A stretch of 64,000 nucleotides of DNA from Apostichopus japonicus (Eukaryota; Echinodermata; Holothuroidea; Aspidochirotida; Stichopodidae): contig NC_092576.1 in NCBI RefSeq assembly GCF_037975245.1, positions 7,897,001 to 7,961,000 on the forward strand, read 5' to 3'. Made by a program: the position numbers and the translations under genes. Of the stretch, positions 1 through 11,031 are shown piece after piece. The stretch's first letter is position 1, and every line of letters begins with the position of its first letter. The notes below the pieces were generated by a model, which made no database searches, was not told the origin of the DNA, and saw only the letters and a program-made list of their open reading frames with translations.

Positions 1-281
1 GTACCATGATGATTTCATTACTGTAAGTATAATGCCTCAGTAAGTGAATCGTTCGTAAGTAGATTGATGTTGCCATCAAGGATAGTAACTTAGTTTGCCC
101 CATACAGTCAGTCATGTAATCTTCCATTACATAATTCAATCAACTTTTTGTATATATGTAAGGCTGTAGGTGTGAAGTACAAGTTGTCATGTGAGTAATG
201 GTAGATCATTAGATCATCTCTATAATGAGGAATCATACCGTTGTGCTTCTTCTCCTTTTTTTTGCATTCTTTTTCCTCCAG

Positions 282-340
282 TTGTTCTTATTTGTGGCTT
301 CATCACTTTGAGGAGAGCTTTGCAAGCTGGGAGTCAGTAA
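282..340 (+). CDS. Last coding exon of an upstream IgSF membrane-protein paralogue (partial gene)
   Basis: A pyrimidine-rich tract ends in AG at 280-281. With an incoming phase-1 G the exon reads V-VLICGFITLRRALQAGSQ and stops at 338-340. This is the second half of a transmembrane helix followed by a short basic tail. It closely matches the last exon of the complete IgSF gene at 18629-18687 and the orphan exon at 20386-20447, and flanking intron and 3' sequence also match. The window therefore opens in the final intron of a neighbouring tandem paralogue whose Ig exons lie further left. The exon call rests on the shared splice site, phase and stop; whether this paralogue is expressed cannot be told. 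Confidence 0.72.
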
Positions 341-1420
341 AACTCTTCGGCGGGCATGTAATGTTTGCATATACGTGGATACGAAAGTGTATGATGAACT
401 TTTCTACATGAATGCCGCAACTTTATCAATTTCTTTTTTTTTCCATAAAATTAAGTGTTAGCTTACAATTATTTCCTCTCAGTTTGAATTTGCTGTATCT
501 TTCAGAATTTCTGTGAAATGTTTCTTCTCTTGACCTCTTAATATGTTGACGTGTATGAATGGTAATCATAGCACAATATCTATTTTACAAGAAGTAAATA
601 AGCACTTTTGGGTGATGGATAAAAAAAATGTTCATTACGATTTTCTCTGTCTATAGCAAATACCACCCAGTCCCCTGTTTTTGGCCAAAAATATACACCC
701 TAGTTGGTAATGCTAGCCATACTGAATGATTAAAAACACAAGAAGTGTACTATTCCAGTTTGTCAAGACAAGTTTGTCTTCACATAGGAAAAGTAGTGTT
801 AGCCTTTAGAGCAATTATGGTTACAATCATACGGTGGCTAGTCAATTAATTACTTGTGCTCAAGGATGAATCCTAATGACATTACTTGGGGTAGTTTATG
901 CGATCAAGTAACACAATATTCATGCTCAAGTGAATCTTAAGCAGATTTAAAATGATGACATGTTTCTGTATCAATCCTGAAAGATATATTAACAATACTT
1001 TGAAAAGAGCCAGTGAAAAAAATTATATTTTAAGTTAATGTTCAATGAGTATATACTTGTAGCAAATTTTTTGATGAAGCTTCACATTTAGTATTTTAGC
1101 ATGTAGTATTGTATGCAGTAAGTCATTAAGAGGTCAACAGAGGTCAAAGTCTGAAACTTTGAACACATGTGCCTTCGCATGTACCTTTCAATTTTAAGGT
1201 CCCCGGTTCTAGTCACTCCCAGATTAATGTATGTCGTCCAGTTACAGAGTTGTTGACTATTAACAATTCAAAATCATGGACGTTAAATATGAATGTAAGA
1301 GACTGACTTCGGTCAGCTTGCGGCTTTGATAAGCCATTGAGGCTTCTTCGAGAGTTCCTGCTTGCAGGAGGATCTAATATACATGTGCAATGTCCCCAGC
1401 AAAATGATTCTATACATGTA
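341..1420 (+). repeat. 3' flank of the IgSF paralogue, segmentally duplicated
   Basis: No gene. The stretch matches 20448-21070 and then, after extra sequence in the right-hand copy, 22605-22705 plus 24787-24920. Shared blocks include the region around 600-700 (match near 20700-20800) and 985-1400. The right copy carries about 1.5 kb of additional DNA and a Penelope-like element that are absent here. Two AGGTCA half-sites spaced by four bases lie at 1131-1146. Confidence 0.7.
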
Positions 1421-2639
1421 CCATGTATATACCATAGTTCTCTCTTTCCGTCAATTATTGCAATAGCTATAAGACATTCCTAGTATGATCTTTCCATTAA
1501 TCTGCACATCTTTTAATCGTCTTTTAAGATTTGTTACCAATTTGTTGCAATCGACCAAAATATTACAAAGCATGGTTTTTGATGACATACATATCCTTGT
1601 CCATCGGTAGTCTTTGATTATATGTGAAGTTGCTAACATTTCTTAATATGCACAAACCTTTTCTTAATAAGTTGAGCACAATGTTGTGCTTTTGCGTGAA
1701 CAATGCTTATTGCAAACAAAGCTAGTATATCAAATTTGAAAGCTTGATAAGTTTACCATTAACAGGTAACGTTGTAAAGAATCTCAGCAGCAGTAAAATT
1801 ATGATATTGTTTTGGCTGTTTCCTGAAATAAATGCAATCTATATTTTGAAGAAGATTTAAAAGTAAGGAAATGATTTTTGTTTTTATCGCATCGCTCCCT
1901 TAGCAACAGTTGCTATATATTGATTTGTTCATTATCTCATCGCTCCCCATATAGATAGGATGAGATATTTTGCCACCTGGGCTTATGCAGCTATGTCAGT
2001 TGTCATAGCAACAGTGACAGTAACGATGGTAATGTTTCATTTTCTTGAGTAGCTCATGGGTCAACCATGAAGCGGTACCCCAGTGTGTCCGGAAGTCAAA
2101 AAGTCAAAAACTCCTCCTTAACGGCCGGAACCTTAACAGGTGTAATGGAAATGTCAAATACTCTCACAATATGTGATTGCCATGGCAACCGAGGACAAAT
2201 AACATGATAAATTGATTAAAGGTTAAAGGTTAAAGGTCAAATGTATATTTTATGCGTTATGCGTTTTTTATACAAGTTTGTGTCAAATCTCCTTCTCAAT
2301 GGCTCTGTCGATTTTCTTCAACCTTGATGGGAAGGTACCCCTTGGTGAACCCTTGTCGTACACACCCAGGAATCTAATTTCAAAGTAACATTACCCTCTT
2401 TCACATAGACAGAAAATGAGGTCATAGGCACTGAATTAACCATGAGTCTGCTTATAAAGTTTTAAAATGCAGACAAATGAACTGTAGTAAACGCTGACAA
2501 ATAACAAAAGAAAAAGTTTGAAGGATCTGGATGCGCCCCTCGCCTGCACAGATCCGTGAGTCTGGCACCTCCGGTGGTTTTGAAAGTATCTCCTCCCTTA
2601 AACCCGCCCCCTCCCGCCAATCATCAATTGCTTCCTATG
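1421..2639. other. Non-coding, no gene recognised
   Basis: AT-rich sequence with only short chance reading frames. The one patterned site is 2220-2239, three hexamers of AGGTTA/AGGTCA type, each separated by one base. Confidence 0.5.
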
Positions 2640-2768
2640 TCTAAACTGATATCTGACATGAAATTGAATTTCAGATATCTAAAATTGAATTCGAGATATT
2701 TGAATTTCAGATACCTGAAATTATAATTCGAGAGATCTGATATTGACTTCGAGATATCTGAAATTCCT
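2640..2768. repeat. Degenerate array of palindromic AGATATCT / TGAAATT units
   Basis: About seven imperfect repeats of GATATCTGAAATT and its inverse AATTTCAGATATC occur within 130 bases, with variants such as AGATACCT and AGAGATCT. Units occur in both orientations, so the stretch is rich in short dyads. 2769-3116 beyond it holds nothing recognisable. Confidence 0.6.
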
Positions 2769-3116
2769 TATTAAATGTTAAAACGGCTTTCCATACGGTC
2801 GAGGTGATTTTACTGCACAAGGCTACATCCAACTATTCTGAGCTTGGGATGAGACATGAATGATAACCTCTTTCCAAACTCTCTACAAACTGACTGTGAA
2901 AAATTACTTCTCGTTCAATAGAAAAAGGACTTCTGAATACCAACAAAGCTTTCATTGGCAGAATAATACAAAGCATAAACAATAAGTTAGTGCTGTGAAA
3001 ATAAAGCCTAACCAAAGATTATAAAAATATAAGCTTTACATAGCTTGCCGACGTCGAGTTGACACTAAACTGTAAACACAATTAATACCTTACCAAAGGA
3101 TGTATGGGCAATTTGT

Positions 3117-3809
3117 CAGGCGCGGCGGAACGGGTAAATTATGGGGGGGGGGGGCTAATGTATGGAGACTATCTAAGTGGAGCGTCACCATCAGTAGTGG
3201 CGTAGAGCGTACACAATTTTGGGGGTTTTTCAATCCCCCAGATGGCCGGAAACGGCACTTCCCGAGTGTTTTTTGCTCCGAATACCTAGCCCTAAAATAT
3301 GGGTCTCAAGCCTGCAATTTCTCAGATTGCACGTAAAAGTATGTAAAAACATTGTAATTTGTATATTCGATGGTGTTTTAAGAGAGTAGCTATTACTCGT
3401 AGTGTACTCGCAAAGACGTTTTTGAGTGTACTAAGGGGATGTTGGAGAACTGGCTGAAATGAGGCAAGTCATTGGCCTAAGACGAAGTTGGAGTGTTGCG
3501 CTTACAGGTACTCACACTCACTGCTTCCACTTTTCACGGGGCGTGAAGACGCGGTTGGGGTGACAATGTGGTCTATAGCCAGGGGACGGGCCGAGGGTCC
3601 CCCCAACATTTACTAAAATTATTACACCTATATAGTATACGTGTGCATCGGACAGATCGAAAAGTATGCATTGAAAATGGGCAGATGCACGTTTCGGAGC
3701 CTTGGTAAATTATTGGGGGGGGGGGGAGGGCTTATCATGCATTTGCCCCCTCAACTTTTTCATTGGGGGCTGAGCCCCCCAAGCCCCCCCCCCGGTTCCG
3801 CCGCGACTG
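3117..3809. mobile_element. Non-autonomous hAT-type element, copy 1
   Basis: Left end CAGGCGCGGCGGAACGG and right end CCGGTTCCGCCGCGACTG form terminal inverted repeats. Next to the termini are long G and C runs. Flanks share only CAATT of the expected 8-bp duplication (3109-3116 against 3810-3817), so the duplication has decayed or been altered. The internal sequence is a close relative of 5530-6622. Open frames here run through poly-G tracts and are not genes. Confidence 0.72.
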
Positions 3810-4424
3810 CAATTACGACTGCAATTATTAGTACATGCACTAATTCCAACTGTCAATTCAACAAGAAACATAAGCAGATATGTACTTGTTATTAAATACA
3901 TAACAATTTCACAGAACAGCTGTTCACCATTGTGAAAATATAAAAAAAAAAACGATAACAGACTTGATTTACTGATTTGAGAAAATGTTAGACACTTAAC
4001 AAATTGCAATGAAAGATGCATGGTTCCAACCTCTATGAAGGTATTGAACAAGTTAAACTTTTAAAAAGTTAAAATTTTAAAAACGTAAAGTTTGGTTGAA
4101 AATTCTATCTGACCCTTAACCCTAGTTGGTGCATAAATCAAATCTTCCAAGTATAGTCAGGCCTCGAAAAATACGGTCGCCAACTCGCCAATGGCGAGTA
4201 GAATTTAGCGTCTGGCGAGCAAAAAAATGCACTACGCTCGAAATTTTAGCGAGTGGCTAATTCGTTCACTGACTTTATACGATAGGCTTAATGAGCCTAT
4301 CAAGAAAGGCCTATTGCCTAATGTTACACATCACATTAGTATTATCAAGCGTACTGTTACAAGCATGTCCTAAGGAACAGTATGTTCACCAGCTCGAGAC
4401 TTATTTGATAAATTGATACTAATC
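3810..4424. other. Spacer with fragment of a CAGGCCTCG-type element
   Basis: No gene. From 4158 the sequence starts CAGGCCTCG and contains several GGCGAGT motifs to about 4260. The same motif set occurs at 9880-9981, where it ends in CGAGGCCTG, so both are probably pieces of one transposon family. The matching second end was not found for either. Confidence 0.4.
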
Positions 4425-4895
4425 CACGGGCGTCGGAGCCGGTACGGCAGGTCCGGCGAACGCCGGACCAATATTCACGGCAAAAAAAAAAAAAATAGGA
4501 CTAAGAAAGAAAAATGGCAAAAAATAAAGAACCAAAATGAAACATACTTCAATAATGTGTTTCAGAAGATTAATCGGGTACATAAACAGACAAGGGTGAA
4601 TCTTGTATTTTCATATGACACATGTGAACTGCTGTTTCATGCAATCTGGCAGGTATAATTTTCAATAATGATGACGGCAAGTAGGCTTAATGTGATTACT
4701 CTGGCATGGCTCGGGAAGTGCCATTTCCTGCAATCTGGGAGGTATTTTTTCAAAATTTTCTCCGTTACGCTACGTGCCAACCATGCATGGTGGCGCGTAG
4801 CGTAGATTGACCTACCAAACGTCCCCCCGATAATTATGATAGATGGCCACACTCTGATCTGCCGTACCAATCCCAAATAGCTTCCGACGCCCCTG
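4425..4895. mobile_element. Short inverted-repeat transposon, hAT-like
   Basis: Left end CACGGGCGTCGGAGCCGGTA mirrors right end TACCAATCCCAAATAGCTTC plus CGACGCCCCTG (about 11 of 13 terminal bases agree). Both sides carry TAATC (4420-4424 and 4896-4900) as a 5-bp direct repeat. No transposase is present. Confidence 0.6.
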
Positions 4896-4980
4896 TAATC
4901 TGTCAAACTAAATGTCAGTGGGTTAAACGCAATTGCGCGATGAAGCCTGCCTGACATGTCAATAAGTAAAACATTGTATC

Positions 4981-5351
4981 CAGTGGCGTAGGAAGGTACT
5001 TTTGAGTGGGGGGGGGGGCTGAAGACTGATGGCCGGCCTGGGGGAGGGGTCTAAGGGGAGGGGGTGTCCCCCTCCCCTTTGGAATTTTTTTGCATTTCCA
5101 GGTGGCCTCAGATGCAATTTGGTGCAATATAGCACATTTCAACTCCCACTCCATTTTGTAAAGAATTTTGCATTTTCACCTGGCCTTAAATGCAATTTGG
5201 TGCTCCAAATGAGAATTTTTTCTCATTTGGAAATGAAAAAGGGGTTTTCTGACTTGCGGAGCGGGGGGGGGGGCGGAATGATACTTCCGCCCCCCACATT
5301 TTTCACTGGGGGGGCTGGCGCCTCCCAGCCCCCCCGGTTCCTACGCCCTTG
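4981..5351. mobile_element. Non-autonomous hAT element with perfect 8-bp target duplication
   Basis: The 371-bp element begins CAGTGGCGTAGGAA and ends TTCCTACGCCCTTG. It is flanked on both sides by ATTGTATC (4973-4980 and 5352-5359). The 8-bp duplication and CAGTGGC-type terminus are diagnostic of the hAT superfamily. Internal G runs create spurious open frames on both strands. Confidence 0.85.
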
Positions 5352-5529
5352 ATTGTATCCCAATTCACTAGTCAGTAATATGAGGAATAGCTTCGGCCTT
5401 TGTCGACAAACTTTCAGTTCTGTTACCAAATTGTTGACTCTTAATATGGCCAGCAAGAAAAGACGAAACTTTGAATTCATCGGGTGTTCAAGAACTTGGG
5501 AGGATGGCTGATCATTGTAGTACTTTGCT

Positions 5530-6622
5530 CAGGCGCGGCGGAACGGAAAAATTATTGGGGGGGGGGGGCTAATGTGTGGACACTATCTAAGCGGAGCGCC
5601 ACCATGGGTTGGCGCGGAGCGTACAAGAAAATTTTGGGTTTTTTCAAACCCCCAGATGGCCGGAAACGGCACTTCCCGAGTGTTTTATGTTTCGAATACC
5701 TACCCCTAGAATATGGGTCTCAAGCCTGCAATTTCTCAGATTACACGAAAGTCTGTAAAAACATTGTAATTTGTATATTCGATGGTGTTTTAAGAGAGTA
5801 GCTAATACTCGAAGTGTACTCACAAAGACGTTTTTGAGTGTAGTAAGGGCAGTGGCGGAGCTAGGGTATTGGTCAGGGGGGGGCAAGAATAGTCTGTAGG
5901 GGCGCTTTCGACACTATCTAAGCGGAGCGCCACCACAGGTTGGCGCGGATCGCGGTCAGAAAATTTTTGAGTAAAGACACTCCCTAGATTGCAGGAAATC
6001 ACCCTTTCGGGCCTTACTAATTTGCAGATAAACGGAGAATAAATAGGTGTCGTCGCCAATTTGTCGGAAAATTACACCAACAGAATATGACAAATGTCAA
6101 TAGGTATATGAGAGCGCAATAAAATAGTCAATAATCGCGAATAAGTAAAAAAGTAGTGAAAAGCTGAAAAGGGCGCCAGCAGTCCATTTGAGTCCGTCAG
6201 GGGGGGGGGGGCATCCGCCCCTGACTGTATATATGGACGCTCCGCCACTAAGTAAGGGGATGTTGGAGAACTGGCTGAAATGAGGCAAGTCATTGGCCTA
6301 AGACGAAGTTGTATTACGCTTACCGGTACTCACACTAACTTCTTCCACTTTTCACGGGGCGTGAAGACGCGGTTGGGGTGACAATGTGGTCTATAGCCAG
6401 GGGACGGGCCGAGGGTCCTCCAGCAATTACTAACATTATTACACCTATATAGTATACGTGTGCATCGGACAGATCGACAAGTATGCATTGAAAAATGGGC
6501 AGATGCACGTTTCGGAACCTTGGTAAATATTGGGGGGGCTTATCATGCATTTGCCCCCTCAACTTTTTCATTGGGGGGCTGAGCCCCCCAAGCCCCCCCC
6601 TCCCCCGGTTCCGCCGCCACTG
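5530..6622. mobile_element. Non-autonomous hAT element, copy 2, interrupted by a second hAT element
   Basis: Left end CAGGCGCGGCGGAACGG and right end CCGGTTCCGCCGCCACTG. A perfect 8-bp target duplication ACTTTGCT lies at 5522-5529 and 6623-6630. Removing the nested element at 5850-6250 and one 8-bp duplicate leaves a sequence collinear with 3117-3809. The target was itself a decayed hAT coding region (see 6631-6992). Confidence 0.85.
5850..6250. mobile_element. hAT MITE nested inside another hAT element
   Basis: The 401-bp insert starts CAGTGGCGGAGC and ends GCTCCGCCACTA. It is flanked by AGTAAGGG at 5842-5849 and 6251-6258. The related uninterrupted element at 3117-3809 reads straight through this point near 3425-3440, which confirms it is a later insertion. 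Confidence 0.85.
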
Positions 6623-6630
6623 ACTTTGCT

Positions 6631-6992
6631 GCTAAATGATCAGAACAACCCAGATGGCTTGTCGCTAGAAGAAAAAAAGGAGGAAATTCAAAATGAACTG
6701 GCTCAATTCAAGACTCAAGTCAGTGGCAAAAAAAAAAAATCCAATTGTTCCCCCTCACCCAGCTTGCAATCCAGGAAGGCTGCAACTTTCCTCAGTTGTC
6801 TGAATTATTTAAAGTAATGGTGGTTCTGCCAGCGAGTTATGCAGCTTATGAAAGGGGATTCTCAACCGTCAATATAATCAAAACTTCCGTAACAGAACAC
6901 TTCTCTTGCCCCAGATTATAAAGGATTTGACGCAAATTTCTGAGAATGGCCCGTCCATAACAGATTTTAACCCTACTACATCAATTGACTAG
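6631..6992 (+). pseudogene. Decayed hAT transposase C-terminal (dimerisation) region
   Basis: From 6745 one frame reads LFPLTQLAIQEGCNFPQLSE and continues LPASYAAYERGFSTVN, then hits a stop. After a one-base frame change near 6885 the neighbouring frame continues RNRTLLLPQIIKDLTQ and ends at 6990-6992. The ERGFSTVN block followed by an IK...RNR...L segment is the pattern of hAT-family transposase dimerisation domains and their domesticated relatives. The reading frame is split by the frameshift, by a poly-A run near 6728 and by the 5530-6622 insertion upstream. It is a relic; no intact copy is present. Confidence 0.7.
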
Positions 6993-8691
6993 AGGTAATT
7001 GTCCAGCAAAGGGCGACGTCACACCGACGGATATCGATCCCCAAACACAACATCAAAACGCAAATCACCACCAACAAGCGAATCATCAGATGAAGAACTA
7101 CTTTGCCTGAATCCCCCCCCCCCACACACACCCCCACACCCCATCCGTATCATCGACTGAGTCGACTTCATTCAACACCATCATTTATTCATTTTCGCAA
7201 AGATAAGTGAGTAAGCAGTATTCGCGGGAAGTTTAGCAGAAACAGAATGTGTGCACAAAAGAAAAAAAAAGCCCGCGTATTTTCACAAAAAGTTTTTCAA
7301 GTATATCACAATGTAACTGCTATCTATAAGCTCTGTGGTTTCTTCATCAGCAACAGTAAATGTATATATTCCTACAAGAAAGTTTATTGCAGTGAACTTG
7401 AAGCAAGTCCAAATCGCATTGTTGTTCAACGAACAATGTCAATGGGAGATAACTGTGAAATCGCTTACTATTTTTACGTACATTATGTACGGAGATTTTT
7501 CAGGTGCGGTAACGTTTTATTAAGTGTAGTAATACGAACTGAACTTTCGGGAACAAACGTAAACATTTTGCCGAAATAACATTACATATCTCAAAATGAA
7601 CAACAGGAAGTGGTACTAATTTAGAATCCGTACCATCCGATATCCGACAGGCTAAAAGAGGGCGCTCTTTTTGATGGGGTGAGCGTTTTTAAATGGGGCT
7701 TGGATATTTTTGGGGGACTAAAAGAGTTTGGCGGTTGTCATGAAAATAGTAAACTCGCTTCAGCGCTTATGTCCCGTCATTGTACCCATTTCACATCCCC
7801 CACACTTTCAACCGTGGTTCTCTCTATTCTTTCTGTCTCCCTCACTCGTTTTCTCGGATGAGACCTACATATCTATGAAGAGAAGAGAAGAGGAGAGAGG
7901 AGAAAACATGATTAATAACATGAGTAACACATAGCAGTAATCGAACCCGGGATGTTAGGATGCCAATTAATAATAGCGCATACTCCTAACCGATCAGGCT
8001 GTGAGCCGGATGAAGATTTGGCGTTTGGAAGAAAAATTGAAACCTTAACTTTTCCTTTATTACCATATTTGAATATTCATTCCCATATAACAAAAGCAAA
8101 ATATTGAATATGCAAGTTTCATGAATATATAATGAATATGTAATAAATAACATGAATATTTAACACAAATAAGAGCACATAATGAATATGTAATAACTTA
8201 CGATCAATAAACATTCTAATTGACAACTAATTCCATTGAAACGTCTTCTTTTGTGATGGTCTACTGCATTAAGACTTAAGCAGATGCTTATACCCCAATA
8301 ATCCTAGCTTGTAGCAGCTGTTTAAAGACACACCTTAGTGTTAAATGTGTAGCCAAGTTCCTAACTAATAAAATGGGTTAAGTTCCATGCCCTCTTGGAA
8401 TCAAAGTTATAGTCGTTCAATAGCAAATACAACCAAGCCAATGAGATATGACAGACTCCACTAAGATTTATTGAAGGAGAAGCTGACGACTTTAACTTGG
8501 TAAATGTCCAAGGGAGTGTTTATGAAAGGCTACAGGTAATAACAATTTGTCTTCACTACGTTCTTATTATCTTAATTCCAGCGAGATAATGTCACCCTTG
8601 ATAGTTATTTCTGTTAATCCATATCCAGCTTACTATCTCTCTCCCACATTCATGTCAACACTCCGTATCTCCACCTCCCGTTCTTCTATCT
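6993..8691. other. Non-coding stretch with a decayed tRNA-like sequence
   Basis: No gene recognised. On the minus strand at about 7935-8008 there is a tRNA-like pair of internal promoter boxes: an A-box-like GCCTGATCGGTTAGGAGT and a B-box-like GGGTTCGATTACT. The arms no longer fold well, so this is a tRNA pseudogene or SINE head. 8050-8210 has repeated TGAATATG-type AT-rich motifs. Confidence 0.45.
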
Positions 8692-9300
8692 CCTAACACT
8701 ATTCCCTACTTCATACCCCTAATTCCTAGCCCTATTTCCTAACCCTATTTCCCTACTTCCTAACCCTATTTCCTAACCATATATTTCCTAACCCTATTTC
8801 CTAACCCTATATTTCCTAACCCTATTTCCTAACCCTATTTCCTAACCCTCTTCACGTATCTCTCTTCACGTACATAGTCCTAACCCTATTTCCTGACCCT
8901 ATTCACGTATCTCTCTTCGCGTACATAGATGGATTTAACTATTCCCTAACCCTATTTCCTAACCCTATTTCCTAACCCTATTTCCTAACCCTATTTCCTA
9001 ACCCTATTTCCTAACCCTATTTCCTAACCCTATTTCCTAACCCTATTTCCTAACCCTATTTCCTAACCCTATTTCCTAACCCTATTTCCTAACCCTATTT
9101 CCTAACCCTATTTCCTAACCCTATTTCCTAACCCTATTTCCTAACCCTATTTCCTAACCCTATTCCCTAACCCTATTTCCTAACCCTCTTCACGTATCTC
9201 TCTTCACTATTTAAATGGATTTCCCTATTTCCTAACCCTATTTCCTAACCCTCTTCACGTATCTCTCTTCACTATTTAACTATTCCCTCACCCTATTTCA
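8692..9300. repeat. 13-bp telomere-like satellite, unit CCCTATTTCCTAA
   Basis: The unit contains the telomeric-type string CCTAACCCTA once per repeat. The purest run, about 8948-9180, has roughly 18 near-identical head-to-tail copies. Flanking copies are broken by a recurring spacer containing TTCACGTATCTCTCTTCACG. The array is flanked by ordinary repeats, so it is interstitial, not a chromosome end. Confidence 0.85.
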
Positions 9301-10560
9301 CTATACCGCTTTAACTCATTCAAGCGAATCATTCACGCACCTATTCACCGAGCACACACGTTCAGCCGGATTATACAGTTGTTCTTCTGCCGATTCGAAG
9401 TAAGCTTGCACATTCATATGGTACGGATTCTAAAGTCAGGCCCAGGAAGTTTATTGGATTAATTTTTAGAAGAAGAAGAAGAAAAAGATAATTCTCGAAA
9501 CCTGACCAATGAAAGCTGTAAGTCTGACGCTCAGTAATCGATCGATAACAATAATAATTGCCAGTGCCAAGCGTTATCTTAACTTATTAACGATATATAG
9601 GCCTACGCCTACTAACTTGTATACACTGATAGTCTGATACAGTAGTTTGATGTCTTGTCGAGTGAAAGTTACAGATTCTCAGCCATGCCATTGCTTATTT
9701 TTCTGTCCTAAACAATGCTTACAGTGTTTCACCGTTTTATATTTCCACATATACCATGTTTTAAACACTTTTGACGAACCACAATTTAAATAGATCGTTT
9801 TTGCTGTAAACAACAAACAGTAACCGGTATCCTAATTTAGGCCATAGGCCTATATCACAAACAATTAGCGGGAAAATATGGCGAGTAAATTAAACGTTTT
9901 GTCGAGTAGAGTTTTAGACTCGGTCGCCATGCAGTTGGCGAGTAGTTTAAAAAAAAAAAAAAAAAAATGGCGAGGCCTGCGATGCCTACGTACACTCCAA
10001 AGAAAAGTAGGACGCAGAATAGTAAGCCATTATGGTGGTCACACGATGTAGATGTATCAAGGGAGAGGGAAATATATCATGGAGGATTTATTTTATTTTT
10101 TCATATTTTATTTCAGGCACATATGGTAGCTATCACGACTACTGACTACATACGCGTGAGGTACAAAAATGGCTCTTGACTCAATTGTCAGGTCTGCCAA
10201 TATAACGTCTGAAAAGCGCTTTGAGATATATCGCTGGTACAAATTTAGCGCTAAATAAAAGCAAATATTATTATTTTATTATTATTGTCAAATGTAATTT
10301 TAAAAGTATAATCGATCCGGCCTATCCTTCGGAGAAGAACGGGCCCCTACATAAGGCAGAAACGGCTGCCTGTATCAGTTTTCACGACCCCATCGATCCA
10401 CAGTTTCTGCTGATGGGCTCCGGTGAGTTAAAACTAACATGGATAAATCTCGTCTCGATATCTTTGGTACAAGTCGCATATGACGTCATTCTCCTACAAC
10501 TACTATGCCACATCTTGACCTTGTCAAAAACACATTCTTACAAATTGATCCTCCCCCGCA
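9301..10560. other. Non-coding, transposon fragments
   Basis: No gene supported. 9880-9981 ends in a poly-A run and ATGGCGAGGCCTG and resembles the fragment at 4158. A short frame at 10221-10565 is not recognised and has no supporting features. Confidence 0.4.
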
Positions 10561-11027
10561 GGTAGCATACGCCCATTAAAAGCCCCATTGACTTACACAC
10601 TAAATCACAAAAGTAATGTGGTCTCCAAGTCTAGATAGAAGTTTTCACTAGCTTAACGCTACCCATCACCGGATAGCTGACAGGTTGGCCTTTCATGGCA
10701 CCATCAATTTTCCGTACCATGACCGTGAAAATTTTTGGCTATCCGAGCCGGAAGTTTTCGTCACTTGTAAACAAACCTCTTCACTCAGTGGTAAACAAAT
10801 TTCCTACGCTGCTCCTGGGAAGCCTAAAGGGGTCTAAAATTGCCTCAATTGACCCAATTTTTTCACCACATGTACTTCCATTCATGCTCTTCAACATGAA
10901 AGCCACAAAAAACTAGATTATGATTGATAACAGGTCACAAAAGATGTTCTCCTGCTGCTTTTTGGCACTTTTCCTGAAGGAGAACAATCGAGCGGATTGA
11001 TATAGACTCTAATAGGAGTATGCCACC
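10561..11027. repeat. Left 467-bp terminal copy
   Basis: Inverted-repeat MITE-like unit followed by TTAA. It contains a 73-codon open frame (10695-10916) that is also in the right copy with one substitution. The shared frame reflects the duplication and does not by itself show coding. Confidence 0.8.
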
Positions 11028-11031
11028 TTAA

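Noticed and set aside
3641-5352. Several open frames with proline- and glycine-rich ends
   Set aside because: They run through the G and C tracts of hAT MITEs and appear on both strands at once.
8692-9300. True telomere end
   Set aside because: The unit is 13 bp with only part telomeric, and ordinary sequence continues on both sides.
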